Assembly: GCA_016180235.1 (NCBI GenBank)
Contig: JACPBQ010000007.1
Location: 1-59,682, forward strand
DNA: 59,682 bases
Reading direction: 5' to 3'
From: Candidatus Woesearchaeota archaeon
GTDB lineage: Archaea; Nanobdellota; Nanobdellia; Woesearchaeales; GW2011-AR4
Position numbers and translations under genes: made by a program. The notes below the pieces were generated by a model. That model made no database searches. It saw only the letters and a program-made list of their open reading frames with translations, and was not told the origin of the DNA. This document shows positions 1 to 10,999 of this stretch, piece after piece; position 1 is the first letter of the stretch, and each line of letters starts with the position of its first letter.

Positions 1-115
1 AACTTTTTTCCAGCTCTGAAAATTTTTCCAGCGAGATGAGGGATGCCTCATCCGGGAAAAATTTTCGAGGGAAAAAAATTCGCTTAACTTATACGTTATA
101 TGCCCGTTTTTCTCC
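1..115. repeat. attC-like palindromic site, 5' part cut by window edge
   Basis: Nested inverted repeats. GAAAATTTTTCC (18-29) pairs perfectly with 55-66. Inside it GATGAGG (35-41) pairs with CCTCATC (46-52). Outside it a T-rich arm (4-9) faces an A-rich arm (71-77). The palindrome is followed by ACGTTATATGC (93-103), which resembles the ACGTTATGC at 2655-2663 after the second palindrome. An imperfect palindrome ending in GTTA-type sequence is the layout of an integron attC site. No integrase is visible, so the assignment is inferred and tentative. CGTTTTTCTCC at 105-115 recurs inverted at 2514-2524. Confidence 0.4.
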
Positions 116-159
116 AGAGTACAATTAATTTTATATATACTATAACATAAATGTTTTAG

Positions 160-1347
160 ATGGTAAGTTTAAACTTAAGAAAAATACTGATGTACACCAT
201 TATGCTTTTACTAGTGTTTCATTATACTATTTTTATTTTTCGCACCCCTTTAGATGATGATTGGCCAGATTATATAAATTTTAGAGATTATCAAACTATG
301 ATAGATGATTTTCAACAAGATTGCCCTAGGGGGTTTTGCTATAAGGCACCTTTTAATGTAGAAACAGAGCATATTGTTGATTTAAAAATAGAGAGAAAAG
401 AGTCGAATGTTTTTTCTATGAATGCTAAAGTTTTAGTAGATGCTGAGGCCAACATAGAGAATAAGCCGAGTCTATTCATTAATGAATCCCGAGTTGAAGG
501 AGTTCCAGAAATTTATCTTAACCACAATCCAGTAAAATTTAGTAAAGAGGGCGGATTCTATCTTATTGGATCTTTATTTTTTTCAAAGGATATTAAACCA
601 AATATTTTTGAAATAAGGAATCTCGTATTGAAAAGGGAGATTTATCCAATAGATGAAATAAAAGTACCATTATTTTTTAAAAAGGAGAGCTATGTTGAGT
701 CAATAAATTTACCCCAAAATTTGCCAATTTTTATAACAAAGGGAGGGCACACAAAAGAGTTTATTTATACCATAGAAGTTCCAAAATTCTATAGAGTAGA
801 AAAAAACACAAGTGGTTTTCAAAAGGTTTCTTTCCCTTATCAAACGACTTCATTTGAAGTAAATTCTAGCATGGGCCTGGTGATGAATGTAAATTTTGGA
901 AGTTTAGATGTTGTCAGAACTGGTACTATAGATCAGAAAATTGACGATAAATCAAACAAAAACAAAGTAACTTTTAGTTCTATAATTTCTTTGAGTAACC
1001 CTTTTTACTCATTTGAAGTATCTTTCATTCCATCGGAGATTTTTTTACTTTTAATAATCTCTCTCCTTTTAATTCCAATATTGGTAGATTTAAAAAATTT
1101 TGGAAAACAGGAATATGGCTACAAATTTTTAATAGAATGTTACGGATTAATCATAATATTAATGGGTGTTACCTTGTTTAATTCAAAGGAAGTATTCCTT
1201 TTTTTTGAAAAAGCTTTAGAATTTATAAATCCTATTTTTATTTTGTTTCTTTTAATATTCCCACTGATTTATTTAATATTGTTAAAAATTAGATACAGAA
1301 GTTTTAGAATTAATTTTTTTGGATTAAGATTGTTATTAAGGTTATAG
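160..1347 (+). CDS. Hypothetical membrane protein with large extracytoplasmic region
   Basis: 395 residues, family not recognised. One membrane segment lies near the N-terminus (about 9-28). A mostly hydrophilic beta-rich stretch (about 30-285) follows, which I infer lies outside the cell. Three closely spaced hydrophobic segments (about 290-312, 325-345, 355-380) and a basic tail end the protein. The gene is very AT-rich compared with the RNA polymerase genes downstream. A TATA-like run (ATATATACTATAACATAA, around 133-150) sits just upstream of the ATG at 160. It is the first gene of a unit bounded by two palindromic sites, so recent acquisition is plausible. No function can be assigned. Confidence 0.7.
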   Translation: MVSLNLRKILMYTIMLLLVFHYTIFIFRTPLDDDWPDYINFRDYQTMIDDFQQDCPRGFCYKAPFNVETEHIVDLKIERKESNVFSMNAKVLVDAEANIENKPSLFINESRVEGVPEIYLNHNPVKFSKEGGFYLIGSLFFSKDIKPNIFEIRNLVLKREIYPIDEIKVPLFFKKESYVESINLPQNLPIFITKGGHTKEFIYTIEVPKFYRVEKNTSGFQKVSFPYQTTSFEVNSSMGLVMNVNFGSLDVVRTGTIDQKIDDKSNKNKVTFSSIISLSNPFYSFEVSFIPSEIFLLLIISLLLIPILVDLKNFGKQEYGYKFLIECYGLIIILMGVTLFNSKEVFLFFEKALEFINPIFILFLLIFPLIYLILLKIRYRSFRINFFGLRLLLRL

Positions 1348-1388
1348 GAAATAATATAACAATATATCTTTTATATAGAAAATAAAAA

Positions 1389-1778
1389 TCAAGATAAATC
1401 TTGTCTGACTAAATCTCCAACTTTTATTGTATCATCTGGTTGCTCGGATTTTTTTATATCTGCTGATATTTTTAATGGTTTTTTCCTATAAAACACCTGA
1501 GATGTACTTAAATAATGCATAATGCCTGTTAAATTCGTACTAGCTTCCTTTTCGGCAGTTTCCATAATTGTAAAATTCTCTTGAATATGGAGGGGTTTAA
1601 TTTTAGATTTAACGTGTTCAATTCTTCCTAGATTCTCTTTAGTTTCTGGATCTTCAACAATTTCACCCTCTGAATATATTATAAAAATTGTGTCTTTTTC
1701 TACTCCATCGGTATATCCTTTATCAATAACTACCCTATATTCGTCCAAAATCTTTATTATCTTACCAACTACTACCAT
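1389..1778 (-). CDS. Small protein resembling the FlgT C-terminal domain
   Basis: 129 residues from the ATG at 1778. An in-frame TTG three codons earlier is less likely because GGAGG ends about 11 nt before this ATG. The first 70 residues alternate short beta strands and carry a pattern of VVIDKGYTDGV, then an EDPETKENLGRIE stretch. This resembles the C-terminal domain of flagellar assembly protein FlgT and related small beta-barrels. The resemblance is weak and implies no flagellar role. The start lies one base past the stop of the gene at 1780-2445, so the two are probably translated together. Confidence 0.6.
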   Translation of the reverse strand: MVVVGKIIKILDEYRVVIDKGYTDGVEKDTIFIIYSEGEIVEDPETKENLGRIEHVKSKIKPLHIQENFTIMETAEKEASTNLTGIMHYLSTSQVFYRKKPLKISADIKKSEQPDDTIKVGDLVRQDLS

Positions 1779-1779
1779 T

Positions 1780-2445
1780 TTAATCAATCCTCCATTTTCC
1801 TTCGGAAACTTTTCTTAATGAATCATAAGCTCTCTTTATATCATCTAATTCTGATTCTTTAATGTTTTCATCCACCAATATTTCTGCAAATAATTTTTTA
1901 TTCGAAGATTTTTCCTTAGAATACCATTCAATTTTTAATTTAGAAAACTTTCCCACATAAATTATAGTTCCAATCCCCATTGAATCAGAATTAATAAAAA
2001 AGTCTTCTCCTTCAGCTTCAATGTCTTTTTTAAAGAATATATTGAATTTCAAACCATTTTTCAAACTAGAAAAAATGTCTCTCGAATCCACAATTGCTAC
2101 ATCATCTTCAATCATTTTCAAAACTCTTAATTCCTTTGCTGAAGTTTCTACACAGTATTTTTTAGTATAATAATTATTTTTGAAGTCCAATAATAACGCC
2201 TCAAACGATTGTTTCTTATTTTGAATTAATTCTGGAGTTTCTATCCAAAAATAAAATTTTGAAAATATTCCGAATTTTAAAATTTTAAAGTCAGTAGAAA
2301 TCACTAATATCAGAATGATAATAAAAAAGACATATGATATTATCAGTTCAGTAGTATCTGTAGTATAAGTTAAATACGACAAGAACATTATTACCAATAT
2401 AGAAATAACATTGGATATTATTTTTCTAAAGTTTTTAAAGTCCAT
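1780..2445 (-). CDS. Hypothetical protein with two N-terminal membrane helices
   Basis: 221 residues, family not recognised. Two hydrophobic segments (about 10-29 and 33-52) form a hairpin near the N-terminus. The remaining 165 residues are charged, rich in Lys, Glu and Ile, and probably cytoplasmic. The gene ends where the FlgT-like gene begins (TAA at 1780-1782, next ATG at 1778), so the pair forms one transcript. Base composition is strongly AT-rich like the convergent membrane gene at 160-1347. A membrane sensor or scaffold working with its partner is possible but speculative. Confidence 0.65.
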   Translation of the reverse strand: MDFKNFRKIISNVISILVIMFLSYLTYTTDTTELIISYVFFIIILILVISTDFKILKFGIFSKFYFWIETPELIQNKKQSFEALLLDFKNNYYTKKYCVETSAKELRVLKMIEDDVAIVDSRDIFSSLKNGLKFNIFFKKDIEAEGEDFFINSDSMGIGTIIYVGKFSKLKIEWYSKEKSSNKKLFAEILVDENIKESELDDIKRAYDSLRKVSEGKWRID

Positions 2446-2513
2446 TTAATGATAGTATTTTAAGTTTATTTTTAAATAATATGCTTATATTTTTGACTAT
2501 AGTGCAATTCTTA

Positions 2514-2663
2514 GGAGAAAAACGTCACTCGCTACGCTCGTTGCATGTAACACATCTTAAATGTCCGCTCACTTCGTTCGCAACTTTTTTCTCCGAAAAA
2601 AGTCTCGTCAGTCGGGTTGCCATACTGACGAACCTATCGGTCATTTAAGATAGTACGTTATGC
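2514..2663. repeat. attC-like palindromic site downstream of the accessory unit
   Basis: An imperfect long palindrome. ATCTTAAATG (2554-2563) pairs perfectly with CATTTAAGAT (2642-2651). Inside, CGTCAGT (2606-2612) pairs with ACTGACG (2624-2630). A TAAC (2548-2551) precedes the left arm and GTTATGC (2657-2663) follows the right arm, as the R'' and R' boxes do in integron attC sites. GGAGAAAAACG (2514-2524) is the exact reverse complement of 105-115. Together with the site at 1-115 it brackets a 2.5 kb AT-rich unit. Nothing coding is visible from 2446 to 2760. Confidence 0.45.
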
Positions 2664-2760
2664 GCTCTTTTCCCCCAAAACACTCATTTTTACTTGTTTT
2701 TTTCCGTATTTTTGCTCATTTCCCCAATATCTGGATTAGTAGATTAGTATACAAAAACGT

Positions 2761-2900
2761 AACATTTATATATTAGCTCAACTATAGCCTTTCGCTCTTG
2801 CCGACGGCAAGAAAAAGAAGGGAAAAAGGCAAAAAAGCCGTATTTCTGCTTTGTATGCACGAAGCAAGGTAGATATAGGAATGCAAAATAGGGTGAGAAT
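2761..2900 (+). promoter_or_regulatory. TATA box and hairpin-rich leader of the TPR gene
   Basis: AACATTTATATATTA at 2761-2775 is a strong archaeal TATA element. The following 115 nt before the ATG at 2901 hold short hairpins, including CTTGCC/GGCAAG around 2798-2812 and GCTT/AAGC around 2850-2866. A GGGTGAG ribosome-binding site ends about 5 nt before the ATG. A long structured leader is unusual here, since many promoters in this window sit close to the start codon. Confidence 0.55.
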
Positions 2901-3632
2901 ATGGAAAACGAGAAAATCATGAAGAAAATTGTTATGGATATAGCAGAAGACAATAAAGGTGTATTAAATGAGAGGCATGACCTGGGCAAGTTCACAAAGC
3001 TTGTTCCTGCATTGATGGGCAAAGGCATCAATAACCTTAACCTTTCAATGTTCGGGCCAGAGCTCAAATTCGAGCTTCTAACCGCTCTGGGAGACGAATA
3101 TGCAAGAAAAGGCAACCTGAATGATGCTGTAAAATGCTTTGTTTTGGCTGCAAACAAGGCAAAACTAAACAGGGTGGCTGAGGATTATGAAAAATTATTC
3201 CAGCTGGACAACTGCATAGAAACCTACAAATTGGCAGGCAACAAGGAAAAGCTGCTTGAGTTAGGAAAAAAATGCCTTGCAGACTCTAGGCTCGAGCACG
3301 CAATAAAGGCATTCCTGGCCATAGGAGACAGCGCAAAGCTGATAGAAGTTGGCCAGCATTGCGTCAGCAGGAGCAGGTTTGATTATGCTTTTGAGATATT
3401 TTCAACAATAAAGGACAAAAGCCAGTTAACTGAGCTGGGAAACAAATGCCTTGAGCAAAAAGAGTTTGCCTATGCAATAAAGGCATTCCAGCTTGCCGAG
3501 GCAAAAGACAAGCTGAGCCTTACAGGAGACTTATGCCTCAAGGATGAGCATGTTTCAAAGGCCTTGGAAGCATACGGCCTCGCAGGAAACGACGTAATGG
3601 TGGAGTTCATAAAGGAAAACTTCCATGACTGA
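2901..3632 (+). CDS. TPR-like helical repeat protein
   Basis: 243 residues. From about residue 55 onward the protein is a series of helical hairpins of about 30-35 residues with recurring patterns such as LGDEYARKGNLNDAVKCF, LGKKCLADSRLEHAIKAF and LGNKCLEQKEFAYAIKAF. These are tetratricopeptide-like repeats, five to six in number, and normally act as protein-binding scaffolds. There is no signal peptide or membrane segment, so it is likely cytoplasmic. It is followed after 2 nt by a coiled-coil gene and then a zinc-ribbon gene on the same strand, which suggests the three form a small complex. The partner is unknown. Confidence 0.75.
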   Translation: MENEKIMKKIVMDIAEDNKGVLNERHDLGKFTKLVPALMGKGINNLNLSMFGPELKFELLTALGDEYARKGNLNDAVKCFVLAANKAKLNRVAEDYEKLFQLDNCIETYKLAGNKEKLLELGKKCLADSRLEHAIKAFLAIGDSAKLIEVGQHCVSRSRFDYAFEIFSTIKDKSQLTELGNKCLEQKEFAYAIKAFQLAEAKDKLSLTGDLCLKDEHVSKALEAYGLAGNDVMVEFIKENFHD

Positions 3633-3634
3633 AG

Positions 3635-3991
3635 ATGGAAAATATCCCAAATAGCCCGAACATGGAAGACTACATGCTGGAGAAGAAGTTTGAGATAATG
3701 CTGGATATGAACAACAGGAAGATAGCTAATGAGATCAATAAGCTCAGCAGCATGATAAGCCATCTTACCGAGGAGATAGCCTCCATAAAAAGAGGCATGG
3801 GAAGTGCAACGGCAAAAGCAGAAAGGGCAGTAGCTGTTGAGGAGCCGCTGGAATCTGGAGCAAGGGAAATACCCTCAAATTCAGTAAGGCCTAAGCCGAA
3901 TGAGGACATTAAGCCGAGATTTGGCGACTATAGCCCGGAAGACGTGCCAATAGGCAAGATTTTTTACTTTGGAAACAAGAAAGCAAGGTGA
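3635..3991 (+). CDS. Small coiled-coil protein
   Basis: 118 residues, family not recognised. Residues about 15-52 form a predicted amphipathic coiled coil (LEKKFEIMLDMNNRKI onward). Residues 55-95 are an Ala/Pro/Glu-rich linker. The C-terminus has a compact conserved-looking stretch, DYSPEDVPIGKIFYFG, typical of a short binding motif. The ATG is 2 nt after the TGA of the TPR gene and its own TGA is 4 nt before the next ATG, so it sits in the middle of a tightly packed three-gene operon. Confidence 0.65.
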   Translation: MENIPNSPNMEDYMLEKKFEIMLDMNNRKIANEINKLSSMISHLTEEIASIKRGMGSATAKAERAVAVEEPLESGAREIPSNSVRPKPNEDIKPRFGDYSPEDVPIGKIFYFGNKKAR

Positions 3992-3995
3992 GAGC

Positions 3996-4367
3996 ATGAA
4001 AAATGACTTTTCAAAATACATGTGCGAAATATGCAAGTTCAGCTTCGGCTTTGACAATATGGCATATTCAAGCGACGGTAAAAAGCTGATATGCAAGAAC
4101 TGCTATAACATAATTGCAAAAAGAAACGATAAGCCGACGCTTGAAGAGAGCAGGATAAAGAGTTCAGTAGCTTTGCAATTGCCACTTTCCGTGCCGGACA
4201 GGGTCAATATGATGTGCGTTGACTGCAAGTATAAGTTCTCCCTCAAGACCGGGTCAAGAATTGCCGCGGTATGCCCATACTGCAGCAAGGGCAGGCTTGC
4301 AAAATATGATGAGCTTACTGCCGATAATCTCATTAATGAAGTTTCAAATAGCAAGAATTTTTATTGA
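3996..4367 (+). CDS. Double zinc-ribbon protein
   Basis: 123 residues from the ATG at 3996, chosen because AAGGTGAG sits just upstream; an earlier in-frame ATG at 3969 lies inside the previous gene. Two pairs of Cys-X2-Cys knuckles are visible: CEIC with CKNC in the first 35 residues and CVDC with CPYC near residues 75-95. Each set fits one zinc ribbon. Such proteins bind nucleic acid or protein partners, but nothing fixes the target. It is the last gene of the TPR/coiled-coil/zinc-ribbon operon. Confidence 0.7.
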   Translation: MKNDFSKYMCEICKFSFGFDNMAYSSDGKKLICKNCYNIIAKRNDKPTLEESRIKSSVALQLPLSVPDRVNMMCVDCKYKFSLKTGSRIAAVCPYCSKGRLAKYDELTADNLINEVSNSKNFY

Positions 4368-4417
4368 AAATAAGAATCGGATTTCTTAGTCTGGAACACT
4401 ATATTTTTATAATGGCT

Positions 4418-5017
4418 TTACCTTGAAGCGTCTGCCTGCCTTTCAACTTCAAGCTTCTTTGCAATTGCGCTGCTTGCATTGCTCATCCTGTACGCATTTA
4501 TTATCTCATCAGCCAGGCAGCTTTCAATATGCTTCTTTGAGTTGAATGATTTCTGGTATGAGCCCTCTGTCATGAACCTTAATGCGACATCAACCCTTCT
4601 TTGCGGCGAGCACTCAACCGCTTTTGGGTATCTTGCACCCCCGTATTCGATTGTTATTATCTCTTCCCTTTGCGCGGCATTTTCCAGCGCTTTTACGAAT
4701 ATCTTGACTGGGTTTTCTTTAATCTGCGCCTCTACCAGCTTGAAAGCATCCTCGACAATCTCATATGCCCTGTTCGCCTTTCCTGTTATATGGTTGCTTG
4801 TCTTAAAATGCTTCTTGCCTTTGTGGCCCGGAATCATGACCTTGTTGATGAGCCTCTCGACAATGAATGTCTTGCTTTTATGGAAGCGGTTCTTTGCATA
4901 CCTTGCGCCTGTTTTGGGCACGATTCTCGGCTGCAATGAAATGTAGTTCTGCAGCCCGGGGTCATCTACCTTGATGCCCGTAACATCCCACTTGTTGAAA
5001 GCCTTTAAATCTGACAT
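4418..5017 (-). CDS. rps7: Small-subunit ribosomal protein uS7
   Basis: 199 residues from the ATG at 5017; an upstream in-frame TTG is unlikely. Binds the 3' major domain of 16S rRNA and lies at the mRNA exit region of the small subunit. Recognised from the segment around LINKVMIPGHKGKK, the ALENAAQREE helix, the GGARYPKAVECSPQRR loop and the RFMTEGSYQKSFNSKKHIE segment typical of archaeal S7. It is the last member of the rpo/rps series here. A 270 nt gap with a conserved leader module (5051-5178) separates it from uS12, so it is probably transcribed on its own. Confidence 0.97.
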   Translation of the reverse strand: MSDLKAFNKWDVTGIKVDDPGLQNYISLQPRIVPKTGARYAKNRFHKSKTFIVERLINKVMIPGHKGKKHFKTSNHITGKANRAYEIVEDAFKLVEAQIKENPVKIFVKALENAAQREEIITIEYGGARYPKAVECSPQRRVDVALRFMTEGSYQKSFNSKKHIESCLADEIINAYRMSNASSAIAKKLEVERQADASR

Positions 5018-5050
5018 TTTCAATAAACTATATTTTTATCCTGTGTTCAC

Positions 5051-5178
5051 AATCATTTGTTTTGTTTTTCTTTTTTCAAACCTTTAATCTCATTAGGCAT
5101 TGAAAAATCTTTAATAATAGCCTGCGTTTTTGCCTTCATGCTTATTTAAAGCAAAAACGCTCGGTTATTATTTTTTGT
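5051..5178 (-). promoter_or_regulatory. Conserved hairpin/promoter-leader module upstream of rps7
   Basis: On the minus strand: AATAACC, then the perfect 10-bp inverted repeat GCGTTTTTGC/GCAAAAACGC (arms at 5151-5160 and 5124-5133, 17-nt loop) extended by CC/GG and AATA/TATT, then a T-rich tract, then TTTTTCAATGCC, 6 nt, GATTAAA, and 30 nt after the G of GATTAAA the box CAAATGATT (5051-5059). The box ends 33 nt before the ATG. The same order and spacing occur upstream of rpl30e, rpoA', dnaK and fttA. GATWAA to CAAAT is near the archaeal TATA-to-start-site distance, so this may be a terminator plus promoter, or a structured leader. Confidence 0.65.
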
Positions 5179-5294
5179 TTTTTATTGCACCACAATTTTT
5201 AAGTCTAAATCAATTTTTATCTTCATGAAATGATTGTGAACCTATTTGTAAACTATATTGTTTTTGATTGTTGCAAATTGATGTTTTTATTGGC

Positions 5295-5732
5295 TTATTT
5301 TCTTGCCTTTTCTATCCTTCCTTTAAGCAAGGCATCCAGGCTTTGTTCATTGACCTTGATTACCTGCCACCTTACTCCGGGAATGTCGCCTTTTGACTTG
5401 CCCATCGCTCCGCCTATGCATTCCACAATTACTTCATCGTGCTCGTCAATAAGCTTTGTGGCTCCGTCTCCCGGGCAGAAAGCAGTAACTTGCCTGCCGT
5501 TCTTGGTCAGCTGAATCCTTACGCATTTTCTCATTGCAGAGTTGGGCTGCTTGGCCTCCAGCTGGACTTTTTCCAGGACAATCCCTTTAGCTTGTGAAGA
5601 CCCCTCTAAGGGGTCGGATTTTTCCTTCAGCCTTCTGACTCTGCGGACGAACCACTTATTGGCCCATCTGCTGTTGTTCCTTCTTTCTTTCAGCTTCTTT
5701 CCGGCATTCATGCCGCGGCTTTTCTTTCCCAT
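5295..5732 (-). CDS. rps12: Small-subunit ribosomal protein uS12
   Basis: 145 residues, normal archaeal length. Decoding-centre protein of the small subunit. Diagnostic motifs are [18 protein letters not shown] and the loop around [16 protein letters not shown], with [14 protein letters not shown] near the C-terminus. The ATG at 5732 follows AACATTTAAAAAT (on the minus strand, about 35 nt upstream), a likely TATA box of its own, within a 69 nt gap after nusA. It belongs to the conserved rpo-eL30-nusA-uS12-uS7 series. Confidence 0.97.
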   Translation of the reverse strand: MGKKSRGMNAGKKLKERRNNSRWANKWFVRRVRRLKEKSDPLEGSSQAKGIVLEKVQLEAKQPNSAMRKCVRIQLTKNGRQVTAFCPGDGATKLIDEHDEVIVECIGGAMGKSKGDIPGVRWQVIKVNEQSLDALLKGRIEKARK

Positions 5733-5801
5733 CTTATTAAAGAGAAATTATGGCTATTTTTAAATGTTATGTATTGCTGGTTTACGCATCTACTGGCATT
5801 T

Positions 5802-6215
5802 TTAGGCAACCTTGACCTCTATGATGTTAAAATACCTTTTGACGATGCTGTTGATTGATTTTATCCTGTGCCTGTCCCTGCCAATTATTATCCCCTTTGT
5901 CTTCATATCGGCAGCATAAATGCTTACAATGCCATCCTCTTCCTTGACATCATCTGCCTTTGAAGGGTAGATAAGGTTGGCCACGAACCTGCAGACATCA
6001 TCATTGAACTCGAAAAGCCTTACGCTCTTTTTTAGCATGTTTTCTATCCTCTTTATGTTGCTTCCTTTTTTGCCTATGGCTTTCCCCATCTCGCTTTCCT
6101 GCACGATAAAAGTGACATTGCCATTTGCTATGCAGTCCTTCAGTTTGGCTCCTGTCAGGCTCTCGAAAAGAGACATGACTTTCATGACATCAGAATTGTA
6201 TTTTATCCTTTCCAC
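5802..6215 (-). CDS. nusA: Archaeal NusA-like transcription factor (two KH domains)
   Basis: 137 residues, close to the usual archaeal NusA length (about 140), lacking the N-terminal and S1 domains of bacterial NusA. Two KH domains are visible. The first has the GxxG-type loop MGKAIGKKGSNIKRIE (about 43-58) and the second IIIGRDRHRIKSI (about 110-122). Expected to bind nascent RNA and associate with RNA polymerase. The start is a GTG directly abutting the TAA of rpl30e (6216-6218), so translation is coupled. Its place between eL30 and uS12 is the standard archaeal order. Confidence 0.93.
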   Translation of the reverse strand: MERIKYNSDVMKVMSLFESLTGAKLKDCIANGNVTFIVQESEMGKAIGKKGSNIKRIENMLKKSVRLFEFNDDVCRFVANLIYPSKADDVKEEDGIVSIYAADMKTKGIIIGRDRHRIKSINSIVKRYFNIIEVKVA

Positions 6216-6497
6216 TTACTTCGCACCTTTAAGAATAGACAGGACAGAAATCGAGAACGGCTTTTTGCATATCACTCCGAGCTCCTCATTCGGATAAGGG
6301 ACCTTTACGGTCTCCACATTGCTTAGCCCGGCATAGTAGCCCATATTTTCAGCGACCTTGTCGGGGCAGTTCGAGCTCAGTATGACCTTCTCAATCTTGC
6401 CGAGCTTGAGGCTCTTAAGGGTCTTTTCCGTGCCTATGACAAGGCTCTTCGCCTTCAAAAGCTTCTTTATCTCCGTTGATGTTATTGCCTTGGCCAT
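6216..6497 (-). CDS. rpl30e: Large-subunit ribosomal protein eL30
   Basis: 93 residues from the ATG at 6497; the in-frame TTG at 6506 is probably not used. A member of the L7Ae/L30e RNA-binding fold, recognised from the LVIGTEKTLKSLKLGKIEKV opening, the SSNCP turn and the YPNEELGVICKKPFSISVLSI ending. Part of the 60S-like large subunit. It shares its leader module and about 50 nt of near-identical sequence before the ATG with rpoA', so the two genes are probably controlled alike. The start context TTGATTAAAATGG is also shared with rpoA'. Confidence 0.95.
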   Translation of the reverse strand: MAKAITSTEIKKLLKAKSLVIGTEKTLKSLKLGKIEKVILSSNCPDKVAENMGYYAGLSNVETVKVPYPNEELGVICKKPFSISVLSILKGAK

Positions 6498-6533
6498 TTT
6501 AATCAATCATTTTTTTATAACTGGGCTTTTTAT

Positions 6534-6662
6534 GAATTATTTGTTTTGTTGTTTTTTCATGCAAATTTTATCTCATCCGGCATTGAAAAAATAATGATCA
6601 TATCCGGAAATTTTTTCCTCATATCTAATTTATCGAAAAATTTTGGCCGGTTATTTTTATTG
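6534..6662 (-). promoter_or_regulatory. Conserved hairpin/promoter-leader module upstream of rpl30e
   Basis: Minus strand order: CAATAAAAATAACCGG (6647-6662), a hairpin made of CCGG...AAATTTTT (6650 down to 6636) with AAAAATTT-CCGG (6615 down to 6604), a T-rich tract, TTTTTTCAATGCC, 6 nt, GATAAAATTTGCAT, and CAAATAATT (box about 6535-6543), 36 nt before the ATG. The arms differ in sequence from those of the rps7 copy but still pair. GATAAAATTTGCAT is identical in the dnaK copy. The rest of the 286 nt gap to rpoA'' is AT-rich with no reading frame I would call. Confidence 0.68.
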
Positions 6663-6783
6663 ATTAGTTATCTTTTATTATTTTTTGTTATTGGCATATT
6701 TCTATTATTGTTAGTTATTGAAATTAATTATTTTTGATGGCTTTAATGGGATTTATTATTGGAACTGGTTATTTTTATTGGCA

Positions 6784-10675
<3,892 letters not shown>

Positions 10676-10710
10676 TTTAATCAATCATTTTTTATAACTG
10701 GGCTTTTTAT

Positions 10711-10859
10711 CAATTATTTGCTTTGTAATTTTTTATTCCGCTTTTAATCTTTTAGGGCAACGAAAAACTTCGTTTTTCTGGTTTTTTAACAAAAACCATT
10801 GAAAAAATAATAATCATACCCGAAAAAACTTCTTTGGTTTCGTCCGGTTATTTTTATTG
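10711..10859 (-). promoter_or_regulatory. Leader module upstream of rpoA1, interrupted by two hairpins
   Basis: Minus strand: CAATAAAAATAACCGG (10844-10859), a weaker hairpin with CGAAA/TTTCG arms (10838-10842 and 10821-10825), T-rich tract, TTTTTTCAATG, then TTGCCC, 6 nt, GATTAAA, and CAAATAATTG (10711-10720), 35 nt from the ATG. The last 50 nt before the start are almost identical to those of rpl30e. Between CAATG and GCC, where other copies read CAATGCC, two extra tandem hairpins are inserted: TGGTTTTT/AAAAACCA (10779-10786/10791-10798) and GAAAAAC/GTTTTTC (10762-10768/10772-10778). No reading frame is seen in the remaining 10860-10999. Confidence 0.65.
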
Positions 10860-10999
10860 TTTTTATCATTGTTTATTTCTTATTGAAACCGGATTTTTTT
10901 GTTGCCTTTCCGTTGGTGTATATGCCTTGTTTTTATTGTTTTTTTGCCCTTTTTTATTTGGAGCCGATTACCATCTTTTTTGAATTATTTTTTATAACA

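Noticed and set aside
2744-3157. 137-codon minus-strand frame
   Set aside because: Overlaps the promoter and first part of the TPR gene on the other strand and resembles a shadow.
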